Shown here: positions 1 to 5,921 of the stretch, piece by piece
Layout: each line of letters begins with the position of its first letter
Position numbering within the stretch: the first letter of the stretch is position 1
Assembly (NCBI GenBank): GCA_902796705.1
Contig: CADBQF010000389.1
Span: 1 to 6,221 of the forward strand
Direction of reading: 5' to 3'
Length of the DNA: 6,221 nucleotides
Origin: Ruminococcus flavefaciens
GTDB lineage: Bacteria; Bacillota; Clostridia; Oscillospirales; Ruminococcaceae
Program-made: the position numbers and the translations under genes
The notes under the pieces: generated by a model
Seen by the model: only the letters and a program-made list of their open reading frames with translations
Told to the model about the DNA's origin: nothing
Databases searched by the model: none

Positions 1-834
1 TGTACAAAATATGGTACGATTTATTCTCCTGCTGGTTACAAGGTCAAAGGATACTCTAAATCATACTTGATTGACGGTGGTGCAGAATCATATGTCCGAC
101 AGGATCTTACAGATGGCTGGCATATCAAAGCGGTCAATTGCTACATCTCATATCCCTCCGGATGGGAATGGTATGAACTGTATGACGCAGATGACGGCGA
201 TTATTACGGTTGGGTTAGTAATCATAATATAAGTTTCTATTGAAGTGACCTTGGCAGTTACCTTGATAAATACGGCTTATCGTACAGCGATATCGGCAGT
301 TCGCAGCAGATAATAACTATCGATTCAAGCGGCAGTTCATGTACAGCGGCAATGTATGAAAAAAGCGGCTCATCATGGGACTGCGTGCTTGAATCAGACG
401 GCATAGTCGGCAAAAACGGCGTATCCGACAAAAGCCGTGAAGGGGATTACTGCACACCCAAAGGCATCTTTCCGCTGGGATTCGCATTCGGTATACCGTC
501 TGTGAATGGTCTTGATATCGAATACCGACAGATAAACGGTAACTGCTACTGGGTAGATGATCCTGACTCGCCGCTGTATAATCAGTGGACAGAAAGCAGC
601 AGCATCACATGGAACAGTGCCGAACACATGATCGACTATCCGCAGGCATATAAATATGCTGTGGTGATATGCTACAATATGTCGCCTGTTATACCGGGGA
701 GAGGCTCTGCGATATTTCTGCACTGCATGACCGGCAGCTATACAGCAGGCTGTGTGGCTGTTCCGGAATACGATATGCTCAGCATATTAAAAAGGCTTGA
801 TGCAGGCAAAGAACCGGTAATTGTGATACAATAA
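1..834 (+). pseudogene. SH3-like / L,D-transpeptidase wall protein interrupted by in-frame TGA (5' end outside window)
   Basis: One frame runs from the left edge to the TAA at 832-834, broken only by TGA at 241-243. Before the TGA it encodes 80 residues that look like the end of a bacterial SH3-like domain: a Gly- and Tyr-rich stretch with DGWHIKAVN, then WEWYELYDADDG, then YGWVS. After the TGA the same frame continues SDLGSYLDKYGLSYSDIG and then SQQIITID and CTAAMYEKSG, which fit the first strands of a YkuD catalytic domain. There is no usable start codon and no ribosome binding site between the TGA and those strands. I infer a nonsense mutation (TGG to TGA or a similar single change) in a wall-binding plus L,D-transpeptidase protein. 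Alternatives are a sequencing error, stop-codon readthrough, or an SH3 protein that truly ends at 243 next to a decayed neighbour. Confidence 0.7.
352..834 (+). CDS. L,D-transpeptidase catalytic (YkuD) domain, open segment after the TGA
   Basis: This is the largest open stretch with an ATG, 160 codons. L,D-transpeptidases form 3-3 cross-links in peptidoglycan, or attach proteins to it, outside the membrane, using a catalytic Cys. Family features seen are GIVGKNGVSD and TPKGIFPLG in the first half, then the active-site block with His124 (codon 721-723) in IFLHCMTGS and Cys134 (codon 751-753) in TAGCVAVPEYD, and a closing strand EPVIVIQ. The catalytic residues are all present. The ATG at 352 has no Shine-Dalgarno sequence and would cut off the domain's first strand, which is encoded in the same frame at about 295-351, so 352 is probably not a natural start. 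Separate export is also unlikely because no signal peptide is encoded here. The domain identity is secure; independent expression is doubtful. Confidence 0.6.
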   Translation: MYEKSGSSWDCVLESDGIVGKNGVSDKSREGDYCTPKGIFPLGFAFGIPSVNGLDIEYRQINGNCYWVDDPDSPLYNQWTESSSITWNSAEHMIDYPQAYKYAVVICYNMSPVIPGRGSAIFLHCMTGSYTAGCVAVPEYDMLSILKRLDAGKEPVIVIQ

Positions 835-885
835 AAGGCGGATATTTATAAGACTACAGATACTTATGACCGCTCATACAAGCTG

Positions 886-918
886 AAATGCCCTCAGAGT
901 TTTCTGAGGGCATTTTTT
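886..918 (+). terminator. Intrinsic terminator of the L,D-transpeptidase gene
   Basis: TGCCCTCAGA (889-898) pairs perfectly with TCTGAGGGCA (903-912) across a GTTT loop. Three more A-T pairs lie at the base, and T913-T918 forms the U-tract. The direction is + because the opposite strand has only a short T run after the stem. It lies 51 bases after the stop at 834. It may also slow transcription arriving from the convergent phosphatase gene, for which no other terminator is visible. Confidence 0.93.
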
Positions 919-981
919 ATCGCTTCATTTCATTAAAAGAATGGTTGACAAAATAAGAAGTGTGTGCTAAATAACATCAGA

Positions 982-2844
982 TCAGTCTTCGAGGTAGAGT
1001 TCACGGAGTTTTGCGAAATCGTCATCTGTAAGACCGACTCTCTCACGGAGGAAGTTCTTTACTGAACCGTACTGTTCTGTAAAGTCATCTATATTTGTCT
1101 CCATGATCTCAGGATATACTGCTGATCCGAAGATTATATTGTAGCGAAGTTCGGGATCATCAGTATATGCTTCGGCTGCTGCTGTCAACTGAGCTATCTT
1201 GTCAGCGTTAGCAATATTTGTCATGAGATAATCCTGCATCATGATGTCCTTGTCAAAGTCAAGAGCTGCAAGTATGAGCATCGATATCATACCTGTTCTG
1301 TCCTTGCCGCCTGCACAGTGGAAGAGAATTGCTGAATCCTCCGGCTTATTGAGGAACACATCAAATACATCACGGTAATACTCTACAGCTTCATCTGACT
1401 CGAAATACTCGATATGTTTCTTGGCGTTCAGTACTCCTACCTCAGCCTGGAAAATAGTCATAGCAATGCTTCCTTCCGGAGTTCCGGCATTTCTCTGGAG
1501 CTTCTGGAGCTGTGCGAAGAGTTCGGGATTCTGTGAGAATACCTGTGCAGCGTGGTCTCTTGTAGCTGACATGGGTATACTATGAGAAACAACGCCCTCG
1601 ATCTCACGGTCGATAGTATTCGGATTAAGCTCACGGTCATAGCGGAAGTCCATTATATCAGAAACGTTGTACTTGTTCTGTAAAGCTTCGATACCGCTGT
1701 CGGTGATATGCGAGAGATTGCCTGTACGGAGCAGAACGTTCTGCTTTATAGCTCTGCCATCTTTATTGATATAGCCGCCGAGCTGTCTTGCATTTGATAC
1801 GCCTCTGAGATCTCTCAATGCCTGCTTGTTGTAATCAAGCACCTGCGGAACGAAGATAACGAGTTCCTGCTCGTATACCTTTCCGCCTGATGTTTCGGAA
1901 CGGAGAACGACACGGTTGTATCCCTCTGAAAGACCAAGATCAGATACGTTCCATTCAGTATCAGCTTCGATAGACGCTGATGATCTGAGTCCGCCGTGTA
2001 TGTCATAGACCTCATAGCCGAAAGATGTTGTCTTTCCGGCAAGTCCGAGATATCCGCCGAGGGAGATATTTGCGGAATCAGCCTGATATGCACCGTCTTC
2101 TCTTAGAACGAGTCCTGATGTATCTGCCTTGATAGCGTTAAGAGAAGCTGTATCTGCATCAGCGGCGATACCGCTGTTCCTGCTGCTGTTTGCATTGAAG
2201 TTGAAGCAGTTCAGCTCGATGCTGTCTGCGATGATAAGTGTCTGGTTGAGATTTACATTGTCAGATGTGATAGTTACAGTACCGAACGGAGCATAGATTA
2301 TGCCTGTGATATTGACATTTCTGCTGCTGATAGTTATATCGCCGTATTCTGATACTATAGCTGTATTATGCGTATTGAGAGTCTGACCGGAAAGCACGAT
2401 ATCCTTATCTGCTTTGAGGGAAGCGTTTAGGTTTATATTTCCGTTCACAGACACGCTGCCCTTTACTGATACAGCATTTTTAAGGTGTACGTTAGTCTTT
2501 TCGGTCTGGAAGTCCGAGTCATAGTTTTCTACAGAGCCGCTGAAGTACTTCTCGTCGATCTCTTCAAAAAGGCTGCCCATTGCCTCTGAAGCATTCTCAT
2601 TCTTCCTGCCGTTTATATGCAGTATGCCTTTTGTTTTGACAGTACCGTTTGTAACGATAGTACCGTTCACGTTTCCGTAATATGAATTAAGAGTGACAGC
2701 TCCGGCTTCATCAGATGAAGCATACATTGTATACTGGCTGAGTGATTCCGGAACAGCAGCACTTGCAGGAAGTACATACGCAGCACTTGCTGCCATTGCT
2801 ATGCTCATGATGCCTGCAAGTATACGGTTATGTCTTTTTCCCAT
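982..2844 (-). CDS. Secreted protein with bactofilin-like beta-helix and C-terminal tyrosine/lipid phosphatase domain
   Basis: 620 residues. Residues 1-29 are a signal peptide: basic KRHNR, a hydrophobic core, and cleavage near PASA-A. Residues about 45-225 are short repeated strands rich in V, N, G, I and T (VSVKGSVSVNGNINLNASL, VTITSDNVNLNQTLIIADS), resembling a parallel beta-helix or polymer-forming (bactofilin-like) fold. Residues about 255-335 are beta-rich and Ig-like. Residues about 340-620 match the PF13350-type protein tyrosine/lipid phosphatases (MptpB, LipA): NARQLGGY, an LLRTGNLSHIT segment, DFRYDREL in place of DLRxxxE, and the P-loop HCAGGKDRTG with Cys510 and Arg516. All P-loop residues are present, so it should be active outside the cell on phosphoproteins or phosphoinositides. 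There is no LPXTG motif or transmembrane tail, so it is probably released or held by the helix domain. Start: GGAGGA lies six bases before the ATG. It is monocistronic and stops with TGA. The domain order is clear; the substrate is unknown. Confidence 0.92.
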   Translation of the reverse strand: MGKRHNRILAGIMSIAMAASAAYVLPASAAVPESLSQYTMYASSDEAGAVTLNSYYGNVNGTIVTNGTVKTKGILHINGRKNENASEAMGSLFEEIDEKYFSGSVENYDSDFQTEKTNVHLKNAVSVKGSVSVNGNINLNASLKADKDIVLSGQTLNTHNTAIVSEYGDITISSRNVNITGIIYAPFGTVTITSDNVNLNQTLIIADSIELNCFNFNANSSRNSGIAADADTASLNAIKADTSGLVLREDGAYQADSANISLGGYLGLAGKTTSFGYEVYDIHGGLRSSASIEADTEWNVSDLGLSEGYNRVVLRSETSGGKVYEQELVIFVPQVLDYNKQALRDLRGVSNARQLGGYINKDGRAIKQNVLLRTGNLSHITDSGIEALQNKYNVSDIMDFRYDRELNPNTIDREIEGVVSHSIPMSATRDHAAQVFSQNPELFAQLQKLQRNAGTPEGSIAMTIFQAEVGVLNAKKHIEYFESDEAVEYYRDVFDVFLNKPEDSAILFHCAGGKDRTGMISMLILAALDFDKDIMMQDYLMTNIANADKIAQLTAAAEAYTDDPELRYNIIFGSAVYPEIMETNIDDFTEQYGSVKNFLRERVGLTDDDFAKLRELYLED

Positions 2845-2910
2845 TATGATTCCTCCTTTTATTGATCGCTGTTCACGTCTCTATGAACTATTACAGCTTA
2901 TCATGTTGAT

Positions 2911-2939
2911 ATTATACAATATTCAGAAGGATTTGTCAA
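2911..2939 (-). promoter_or_regulatory. Consensus sigma-A promoter for the secreted phosphatase gene
   Basis: On the - strand, TTGACA (2934-2939) and TATAAT (2911-2916) are separated by exactly 17 bases, so both hexamers match the consensus. Transcription should start near 2904, giving a 5' leader of about 60 bases up to the ATG at 2844, with AGGAGGA at 2851-2857. No clear operator is seen. Confidence 0.9.
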
Positions 2940-3191
2940 CCATTTTTAAATATTTAATATAAAATCGATTTGCATGATATTATTTTTCTTATTTGTATAA
3001 AATATTTTGATAGGTACAGTTCTATTCTTTAACCTTTTAACTAATAATATCAGATGATATCTGTATAAAGCCCGGTTTTTGCCTATATTTCGTTAAATAA
3101 TAGCGTTCGATATATATTGGCTGCTTTTTTATATCAGATGAAAAGAGCTGTCTGCTCACATAAGTTAAAATATATTTATTTCACAAAACAC
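2940..3191. other. AT-rich divergent intergenic region without a gene
   Basis: This stretch lies between the two divergent promoters. It is strongly AT-rich, with many stops in every frame and no ORF that has a ribosome binding site. It contains the small dyad CAGAT-GAT-ATCTG at 3051-3063, and the 11-base word ATATCAGATGA twice (3047-3057 and 3131-3141). I see no further promoter with good spacing. Confidence 0.6.
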
Positions 3192-3220
3192 TTGACATTT
3201 ATGCTTTTTTATGATAGCAT
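3192..3220 (+). promoter_or_regulatory. Extended -10 sigma-A promoter for the structured leader and pentapeptide operon
   Basis: TTGACA (3192-3197) is followed after 17 bases by TAGCAT (3215-3220). TAGCAT is a 4/6 -10 box, preceded by the extended -10 dinucleotide TG at 3212-3213. The predicted start is near 3227, just before the hairpin at 3236, so the transcript would begin with a leader of about 240 bases ahead of the first gene. Confidence 0.75.
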
Positions 3221-3235
3221 TATATTAACCAAAAC

Positions 3236-3295
3236 AAAAGGCGATGATCTGACGTTACTTCATACAGGTGAAGTGCGTCCGGATCATCGCCTTTT
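3236..3295 (+). repeat. 60-base near-perfect inverted repeat (RNA hairpin at the 5' end of the leader)
   Basis: AAAAGGCGATGATC (3236-3249) is perfectly complementary to GATCATCGCCTTTT (3282-3295). Inside, GACG (3251-3254) pairs with CGTC (3276-3279) and ACTTCA (3257-3262) pairs with TGAAGT (3269-3274) around the loop TACAGG. The result is one long, slightly interrupted stem. As RNA it would form almost at the 5' end of the transcript. The + strand tail is only four T, so it is a weak terminator in that direction; on the - strand the stem is followed by TTTTGTTTTGG. It could be an attenuator, an RNA-stabilising 5' hairpin, a small RNA, or a dispersed palindromic element. Confidence 0.8.
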
Positions 3296-3321
3296 CCGCT
3301 GTCTGGCATCTTGAAAAACCT

Positions 3322-3447
3322 CGTCGGGAGACGCAGAATATCACGCTGAAAGGAGTGTATCCATGAACCTGCCCTATCAGAGCCGGAAGCATATCTTTTA
3401 TACCCTCTGACAGATCCGCATAATGTAAACCATATCCCGTGATTTTC
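3322..3447 (+). ncRNA. Candidate structured 5' leader domain (possible cis-regulatory RNA)
   Basis: Three nested or adjacent pairings can be drawn by eye. CGTC-GGGA-GACG (3322-3333) is a small hairpin closed by a GNRA-type tetraloop. GAATATCACG (3336-3345) pairs with CGTGATTTTC (3438-3447) at nine of ten positions and closes a roughly 110-base domain. Inside it CTATCAGAG (3374-3382) pairs with CTCTGACAG (3405-3413) at eight of nine positions. The domain ends nine bases before the Shine-Dalgarno sequence of the first pentapeptide gene, which is where a translational switch would sit. I do not recognise it as a known riboswitch class. The fold is inferred by hand, with no energy or covariation calculation. 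Confidence 0.4.
3363..3410 (+). CDS. Candidate 15-residue leader peptide
   Basis: AAAGGAG (3349-3355) stands seven bases before an ATG that opens the frame MNLPYQSRKHIFYTL and stops with TGA at 3408-3410. The ribosome binding site is as good as those of the real genes here, which argues for translation. The stop codon lies inside the right arm of the 3374-3413 pairing, so a ribosome finishing this peptide would melt that stem, as in translational attenuation. The peptide has no run of one amino acid that would point to a classical biosynthetic attenuator. It ends 60 bases before the next gene. Its existence as a translated product is inferred only from the ribosome binding site and position. 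Confidence 0.4.
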   Translation: MNLPYQSRKHIFYTL

Positions 3448-3455
3448 CACAATGT

Positions 3456-3462
3456 AAAGGAG
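3456..3462 (+). promoter_or_regulatory. Shine-Dalgarno site that decides the start of the first pentapeptide gene
   Basis: AAAGGAG ends two bases before an ATG at 3465, which is too close, and eight bases before a second in-frame ATG at 3471, which is ideal. The start at 3471 is therefore preferred, making the protein two residues shorter than the longest frame. Confidence 0.75.
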
Positions 3463-3470
3463 AAATGTAT

Positions 3471-3911
3471 ATGAATGATAATGATGATTTCCTTGATCTG
3501 TACGCATTTACCGACGACTTTGATCCTGATGATATTTTTGACAGCGATTATGACGACGACGAAGAACCCACAGTGATCCCTGAGCCGTGCAGAAAACTTA
3601 TAGAGGGACTGACTATGGAATACGCTGAATTCAATGACAGGAGATTCAGCTCGTTCCGGCTCGGACACTTTACATTTTACAATGTTACATTCAATAACTG
3701 TACTTTTGAAGATATCGACTGTCAGTGCGGAAAATTCATAGCCTGCAAGTTCAATGACTGCAATATAGTCTCTTTTTCCGGAGAGGGCTATGGATTCAGA
3801 GAATGCGAGTTCACAAGATGCAAATGGAGCGGTATCCAGTATGTTGATGACTGCTTTTACAGCAGCAATTGCAAATACACTGACTGCACGGAAGACTACG
3901 ACGAAGACTGA
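3471..3911 (+). CDS. Acidic, Cys-rich pentapeptide-repeat-like protein
   Basis: 146 residues; the frame can also open at 3465. The first 33 residues are extremely acidic (14 Asp and 2 Glu), and the C-terminus is again acidic (TEDYDED). From about residue 67 to 120 hydrophobic residues recur every five positions (F69, F74, F79, C84, F89, F94, I99, then F109, F114, W119). Cys often sits two positions earlier, giving units such as CTFED, CKFND, CEFTR and CKWSG. This is the pentapeptide-repeat pattern (PF00805-like, Cys at i-2, Phe at i), which folds as a square right-handed beta-helix. There are 11 Cys in all. No signal peptide or membrane segment is seen, so it is probably cytoplasmic. It is the first gene of a two-gene operon, 20 bases ahead of a second protein of the same type. 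Function is unknown; some members of this fold mimic DNA, but nothing here shows that. Confidence 0.85.
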   Translation: MNDNDDFLDLYAFTDDFDPDDIFDSDYDDDEEPTVIPEPCRKLIEGLTMEYAEFNDRRFSSFRLGHFTFYNVTFNNCTFEDIDCQCGKFIACKFNDCNIVSFSGEGYGFRECEFTRCKWSGIQYVDDCFYSSNCKYTDCTEDYDED

Positions 3912-3931
3912 ATGAAAGGAATGGTGCTTGT

Positions 3932-4507
3932 ATGGAAAATAAGTATTCTGAAGCCGATAATCAGCGGCTCATTGAGGAATATGCCGCAAAGATGAGAAAT
4001 AAAGCATATATGCACACAGAAGATTCATATCCCGATTCAAAAAAATACCGCATCGGATACGAAACGAAGTGGATAGGAAGAAAAAAGTACAGACCGTTCT
4101 ACAGACGTGACATCATGGAGTACGCAAACAGCGATATCAGAATGTCAAAAGTCAGAAAGCTTGATCTTATCAATTTCAATATCATCGATATGAAATTTGA
4201 GCGAATGATGACCGAACACTGCTGCATGATGAACGGTACTTTCAGGAATGTCAGATTTTTCCGTTTCTGCATAAGCGGAAGACCGTTTTATCCTGACGGC
4301 TCTAACGAATACCATGACGGCAGAAGTATCGTTATGAACTGCCGGTTCGAGAACTGCGTTTTCATGAATTCATACGCTGAGCATACGGACTGGATAAACT
4401 GTGAATTCATAAACTGCACCTTCATCAACAGCGAACTGTGCTGCGACGGTTCGGAATATCAGAACTGCCGCTCTGAAAACAGCATCAATATCTATTTCAG
4501 AGCATAA
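3932..4507 (+). CDS. Second Cys/Phe pentapeptide-repeat-like protein, basic N-terminal half
   Basis: 191 residues. The first 60 or so residues are charged and locally basic (DSKKYR, GRKKYRPFYRRD) and carry no repeat. Weak pentads begin near residue 77 (L77, F82, M87). A clean block follows at 137-170: CRFEN, CVFMN, then CEFIN, CTFIN and SEL, with F139, F144, W154, F159, F164 and L169 exactly in register. Ten Cys are present. No signal peptide or transmembrane helix is seen. AAAGGA (3915-3920) lies 11 bases before the ATG, a somewhat long spacing; no other in-frame start is available. The gap after the preceding gene is 20 bases, so they are surely co-transcribed and may be translationally coupled. 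The shared repeat chemistry suggests duplication or partnership. Function is not recognised. Confidence 0.87.
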   Translation: MENKYSEADNQRLIEEYAAKMRNKAYMHTEDSYPDSKKYRIGYETKWIGRKKYRPFYRRDIMEYANSDIRMSKVRKLDLINFNIIDMKFERMMTEHCCMMNGTFRNVRFFRFCISGRPFYPDGSNEYHDGRSIVMNCRFENCVFMNSYAEHTDWINCEFINCTFINSELCCDGSEYQNCRSENSINIYFRA

Positions 4508-4511
4508 AGTA

Positions 4512-4551
4512 AAGCCGGTCAGAGAAGCATCTGCCGCCCTCTGACCGGCTT
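4512..4551. terminator. Shared hairpin terminator between convergent operons
   Basis: AAGCCGGTCAGAG (4512-4524) is perfectly complementary to CTCTGACCGGCTT (4539-4551), 13 bp with a 14-base loop. It fills the 50-base gap between the stops of the two convergent operons. On the - strand the stem is followed by TACTTTATGC after a closing TT, a fair U-tract. On the + strand the tail is poor (TT then GAAAT). It probably acts in both directions and best for the - strand operon. Confidence 0.8.
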
Positions 4552-4557
4552 GAAATA

Positions 4558-5157
4558 TCAATACTTGTTGTCGGCATTTTCTGCTGCTGCGTGATTTATC
4601 AGCAGACCGCCCACGATACCTATTGAGCAGAACAGGAACATCAATAATGATCTTTTCATTATCCAGGAAAACGCCATGCCGTCCAATTTGTTCCCTACAG
4701 CTAAAGCGATGCAGATGATGAGAACAGCACCCGCAAGGATACCTCCTAATATTAGGTGATCTTTTTTATCATACAGGATATAGATGCACGCTATCAAAAC
4801 GGTAACTGCTGCCGATACGAACAGCCACGACAGATAACGGCTGCAAAAAGTGCTGTTCACAATAAACATCACGGCAGAAAGGCCTGCGAGTATCACAAGA
4901 GCGATGATATCTGTTTTCCGCTGGCAGCTCTCTGTTTTTTCGATGCGTTCCCTGTATTTTTTATTACGCTTCATTTCGTCCCTGACGATAGAAGCTGATT
5001 TTCTGATCGCTAACGCACCGTCCAATAGTCCCATTGGATTAAGAGCTGCAAGTTTGGTGACAGATTTTACTGCACTCCTCACCGCACCAACCACACCGGC
5101 AGCAGTTGTGGTTTTTTCGCCTCTTTCATCGATCCTGCGATTATATCTGTTTGCCAT
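4558..5157 (-). CDS. Membrane protein of unknown function with four predicted transmembrane helices
   Basis: 199 residues, not recognised. Residues 1-80 are soluble and basic. They contain a Gly/Ala-rich segment (about 19-57, including LNPMGLLDGALAIRKSASIV) that could be amphipathic, and then a very charged stretch (RDEMKRNKKYRERIEK, 59-74) that could be a short coiled coil. Hydrophobic segments at about 84-102, 108-129, 134-155 and 168-190 make four helices, so both ends probably face the same side, by the positive-inside rule the cytoplasm. No signal peptide is seen. Start: GGAGGTG (read on the - strand, 5163-5169) stands five bases before the ATG. It is the last gene of the - strand operon, 36 bases after its upstream neighbour, and its TGA stop lies seven bases from the terminator hairpin. 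Confidence 0.85.
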   Translation of the reverse strand: MANRYNRRIDERGEKTTTAAGVVGAVRSAVKSVTKLAALNPMGLLDGALAIRKSASIVRDEMKRNKKYRERIEKTESCQRKTDIIALVILAGLSAVMFIVNSTFCSRYLSWLFVSAAVTVLIACIYILYDKKDHLILGGILAGAVLIICIALAVGNKLDGMAFSWIMKRSLLMFLFCSIGIVGGLLINHAAAENADNKY

Positions 5158-5193
5158 AAAAACACCTCCGGCATTGAGAGCATTGAAAAAGTT

Positions 5194-5901
5194 TCAGACT
5201 GAATAGGAAATATAGAACGTAAGCTCTCTCTGACCTGAGAACAGAGCTTTTACATCATTCACAGCGATATTGAAAGAAGCTGATATATTTATCTTCTCTG
5301 TCTTCTCAAAACTCTGTGAACCTGACGAAACGGCAACTTTCACATCGGGATAATCATTTATCCACAGATGCTTCTTCTTTTTGAAAAAACCGGTCTTGGT
5401 GGTATTGATGTAATTGTTCACGTATTCCCTGTTGAGACTGCCGCTTATCGAAGCATCGGGATTGTATTCTTTTATCGGAACTGATGCGTTGGCATTTCCG
5501 CTGAATGACTCGACAAGGCCTATAGTCAGCCTTTTCAGGGTGAAATTATCCATTATGTATCCGGCTACGTCAGCCATAAGCTCTCTTATCATATAATCCC
5601 TGTACATAGATTTCTGAATGAGATGACCGGGAAGCCTCGGATGCTCGACGTAGGCAACATTTGAGAGCCATGTATTTCCCTGAGCCGCATGGCAGTTTGT
5701 ATATTTTTTCAGATCTTTGACCGTTCCTATCGTAACAGCAGACGATGAGAGCGAGGACACAGCTCTCATACCCATTCCGAGCAGGCCGCCGGTGAGAAAA
5801 GAGGCTGCTTTTACTGCTTTGATAACGGTTTCCTTATTGTTGCTTCCGGCTGAAACAAGGCCGGTGCTGTTAAGATCGGGACTTATTACATATTCATTCA
5901 T
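5194..5901 (-). CDS. Conserved-looking hypothetical protein, 235 residues
   Basis: I do not recognise a family. Residues 28-60 are a Gly/Ala/Ser-rich, weakly hydrophobic segment (SFLTGGLLGMGMRAVSS) that may contact the membrane, but it is not a classical signal peptide. Residues about 66-90 hold the only Cys (C70) and the YVEHPRLPG stretch. Residues 95-130 look helical (YRDYMIRELMADVAGYIMDN). From about 131 the protein appears beta-rich, with a basic patch FFKKKKHLW (172-180) and alternating strands to the end (ISASFNIAV, ELTFYISYSV). Start: AAAGGAG (5910-5916) is eight bases before the ATG. It sits 20 bases after the four-cysteine gene and 36 bases before the membrane protein, so it probably shares their pathway. 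A role in a membrane-linked complex is only an inference from context. Confidence 0.82.
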   Translation of the reverse strand: MNEYVISPDLNSTGLVSAGSNNKETVIKAVKAASFLTGGLLGMGMRAVSSLSSSAVTIGTVKDLKKYTNCHAAQGNTWLSNVAYVEHPRLPGHLIQKSMYRDYMIRELMADVAGYIMDNFTLKRLTIGLVESFSGNANASVPIKEYNPDASISGSLNREYVNNYINTTKTGFFKKKKHLWINDYPDVKVAVSSGSQSFEKTEKINISASFNIAVNDVKALFSGQRELTFYISYSV

Positions 5902-5921
5902 TTTTAACGCTCCTTTTCATA

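Noticed and set aside
241..262. Selenocysteine insertion at the TGA, using the hairpin GTGAC-CTTGGCA-GTTAC just after it
   Set aside because: The stem is only five pairs with one G-U, it lacks the length and apical loop of a bacterial SECIS element, and the TGA is in a linker and not at the catalytic Cys.
3236..3295. Integron attC site
   Set aside because: The size fits, but no RYYYAAC / GTTRRRY core pair flanks the palindrome and no cassette structure or integrase is present.
3117..3314. A 65-codon + strand ORF across the leader promoter
   Set aside because: It has no ribosome binding site, runs through the predicted promoter and the palindrome, and its composition is not protein-like.
3236..3413. 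Hammerhead or other self-cleaving ribozyme in the leader
   Set aside because: The conserved CUGANGA core is absent, and no known catalytic core could be matched by eye.
3220..3668. Overlapping - strand ORFs of 95 and 137 codons
   Set aside because: They run antisense through the leader, palindrome and pentapeptide gene, lack ribosome binding sites, and are explained as shadow frames.
3921..3995. Alternative ATG at 3921 for the second pentapeptide gene
   Set aside because: It is out of frame with the gene and its frame closes after a short unrelated peptide.
4850..5206. A 118-codon + strand ORF opposite the membrane protein gene
   Set aside because: It is antisense to a gene with a strong ribosome binding site and clear transmembrane pattern, and it has no ribosome binding site of its own.
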